DNA of 64,000 nucleotides, taken from positions 2,083,001 through 2,147,000 of the forward strand of contig NZ_CP113056.1 in assembly GCF_026625645.1 (NCBI RefSeq). The letters are read 5' to 3'. The stretch is from Ancylobacter sp. SL191 (lineage in GTDB: Bacteria; Pseudomonadota; Alphaproteobacteria; Rhizobiales; Xanthobacteraceae). Numbering within the stretch: the first letter of the stretch is position 1; the number at the start of each line of letters is the position of its first letter. The position numbers and the translations under genes are program-made. Of the stretch, positions 63,190 through 64,000 are shown in pieces. The notes beneath the pieces are model-generated. The model did not search any database and was not told where the DNA came from. It was given only the letters and a program-made list of their open reading frames with translations.

Positions 63190-64000
63190 TCACGCATCCG
63201 GGTGCTGGAGAACCAGCACGGCATTGGTGCCGCCGAAGCCGAAGCCGTTCGACAGCACCCGGCCGAGCCGCGCATGGTCGACGCGCTCGCGCACGATCGG
63301 CATGTCGGCGAAGTCGGGGTCGATTTCGTCGATATGGGCGCTCGCCGAGATGAAGCCGTTCTGCATCATCAGGATCGAGTAGATCGCCTCATGCACGCCG
63401 GTCGCGCCCTGCGAGTGGCCGGTGAGCGACTTGGTGGCCGAGATGGGCGGGCACTTGTCGCCGAACACGGCGCGGATCGCCTCGATCTCCTTGAGATCGC
63501 CGATCGGCGTCGAGGTGGCGTGCGGGTTGATGTAGTCGATGCCGCCCTTCACGTTCTGCAGCGCGAGGCGCATGGCGCGGGCCGCGCCCTCGCCGGAGGG
63601 GGCGACCATGTCGGCGCCGTCCGAGGAGGCGCCATAGCCGACGATCTCGGCATAGATGCGCGCGCCGCGGGCCTTGGCGTGCTCCAGCTCTTCCAGAACC
63701 AGAACGCCGGCGCCGCCGGAGATGACGAAGCCGTCGCGGTTCTTGTCATAGGGGCGGGAGGCGACCGAGGGGCGGTCGTTGTAGTCGGACGACATGGCGC
63801 CCATGGCGTCGAACAGGCAGGAGAGGGTCCAGTCGAGATCCTCGCAGCCGCCGGCGAACATGATGTCCTGCTTGCCGTACTGGATCTGCTCGGCGGCGTT
63901 GCCGATGCAGATATTGGTGGTCGCGCAGGCCGCCGAGATCGAATAGCTCGCGCCCTTGATCTTGAACCAGGTGGACAGCGTCGCCGAGGCGGTGGAGCCC
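63190..64000 (-). CDS. fabB: 3-oxoacyl-[acyl-carrier-protein] synthase I FabB, 5' part outside window
   Basis: The 3' two-thirds (270 codons) of a beta-ketoacyl synthase; the frame runs off the window edge. Near the edge, [16 protein letters not shown] carries the nucleophilic Cys. [13 protein letters not shown] holds the first His, and [14 protein letters not shown] the Lys and second His. The C-terminus [17 protein letters not shown] is complete. It elongates acyl-ACP with malonyl-ACP. FabB rather than FabF is favoured by the fabI neighbour and [11 protein letters not shown]. Confidence 0.92.
   Translation of the reverse strand, partial: GSTASATLSTWFKIKGASYSISAACATTNICIGNAAEQIQYGKQDIMFAGGCEDLDWTLSCLFDAMGAMSSDYNDRPSVASRPYDKNRDGFVISGGAGVLVLEELEHAKARGARIYAEIVGYGASSDGADMVAPSGEGAARAMRLALQNVKGGIDYINPHATSTPIGDLKEIEAIRAVFGDKCPPISATKSLTGHSQGATGVHEAIYSILMMQNGFISASAHIDEIDPDFADMPIVRERVDHARLGRVLSNGFGFGGTNAVLVLQHPDA

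Overview
The window is high-GC DNA from an alphaproteobacterium, most likely of the Hyphomicrobiales and plausibly Xanthobacteraceae-like (Ancylobacter, Starkeya or Azorhizobium relatives). This rests on gene neighbourhoods rather than a database search: a membrane cytochrome c gene divergent from kdsB-pheA, a fabB-fabI pair, a yej-type peptide ABC transporter, a rhizobial heme-uptake set, and a decaprenyl-phospho-arabinose-like operon resembling the Nod-factor arabinosylation genes of Azorhizobium.

Layout. 1-2.4 kb: end of a polyamine-type ABC transporter and an aminobutyraldehyde-type dehydrogenase. 2.6-6.8 kb: an RND efflux pump (adaptor plus permease). 7.1-12.8 kb: heme acquisition, with a TonB receptor and heme oxygenase (+) convergent on hmuTUV (-) and an Irr-type (ICE-like) palindrome upstream of the receptor. 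13.5-19.4 kb: surface-polysaccharide genes (epimerase, a GT4-RgpF fusion, a methyltransferase-GT2 fusion). 19.4-25.8 kb: a tightly coupled minus-strand operon of HAD-UbiA, DprE1-like, DprE2-like, epimerase, FAD oxidoreductase, a 64-aa ORF and GtrA, divergent from a GT39-type glycosyltransferase (26.3-27.8 kb). Together these could make, flip and use a polyprenyl-phospho-pentose donor.

27.9-45.5 kb is the most interesting part. It is a 17.5-kb integrated element bounded by a perfect 48-bp repeat of the 3' part of a tRNA-Gly(CCC) gene. It encodes an integrase, an XRE-type regulator with a perfect operator palindrome, small early genes, terminase small and large subunits, portal, a protease-capsid fusion and a head-tail joining protein. 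I see no tail, lysis or clear replication genes. That content fits a capsid-forming phage satellite (cf-PICI-like) that would borrow tails from a helper phage. Between the terminase and the regulator it carries a lower-GC cargo block: an orphan PemK/MazF-like toxin, a 1207-aa SIR2-domain protein resembling the DSR anti-phage NADases, and two unrecognised minus-strand genes.

45.5-50.4 kb: the intact tRNA-Gly, then a dTDP-rhamnose operon read on the minus strand as rgpF-like, rmlC, rmlB, rmlD, rmlA. 50.5-59.5 kb: a minus-strand operon of two tandem solute-binding proteins, YejB, YejE, YejF and a Nudix hydrolase. 59.7-64 kb: cytochrome c (-), kdsB-pheA (+), fabI and the 3' part of fabB (-). Dispersed palindromic intergenic repeats occur at four places. 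Gene calls rest on reading frames, start and ribosome-binding context, and recognised motifs; no similarity search could be run.
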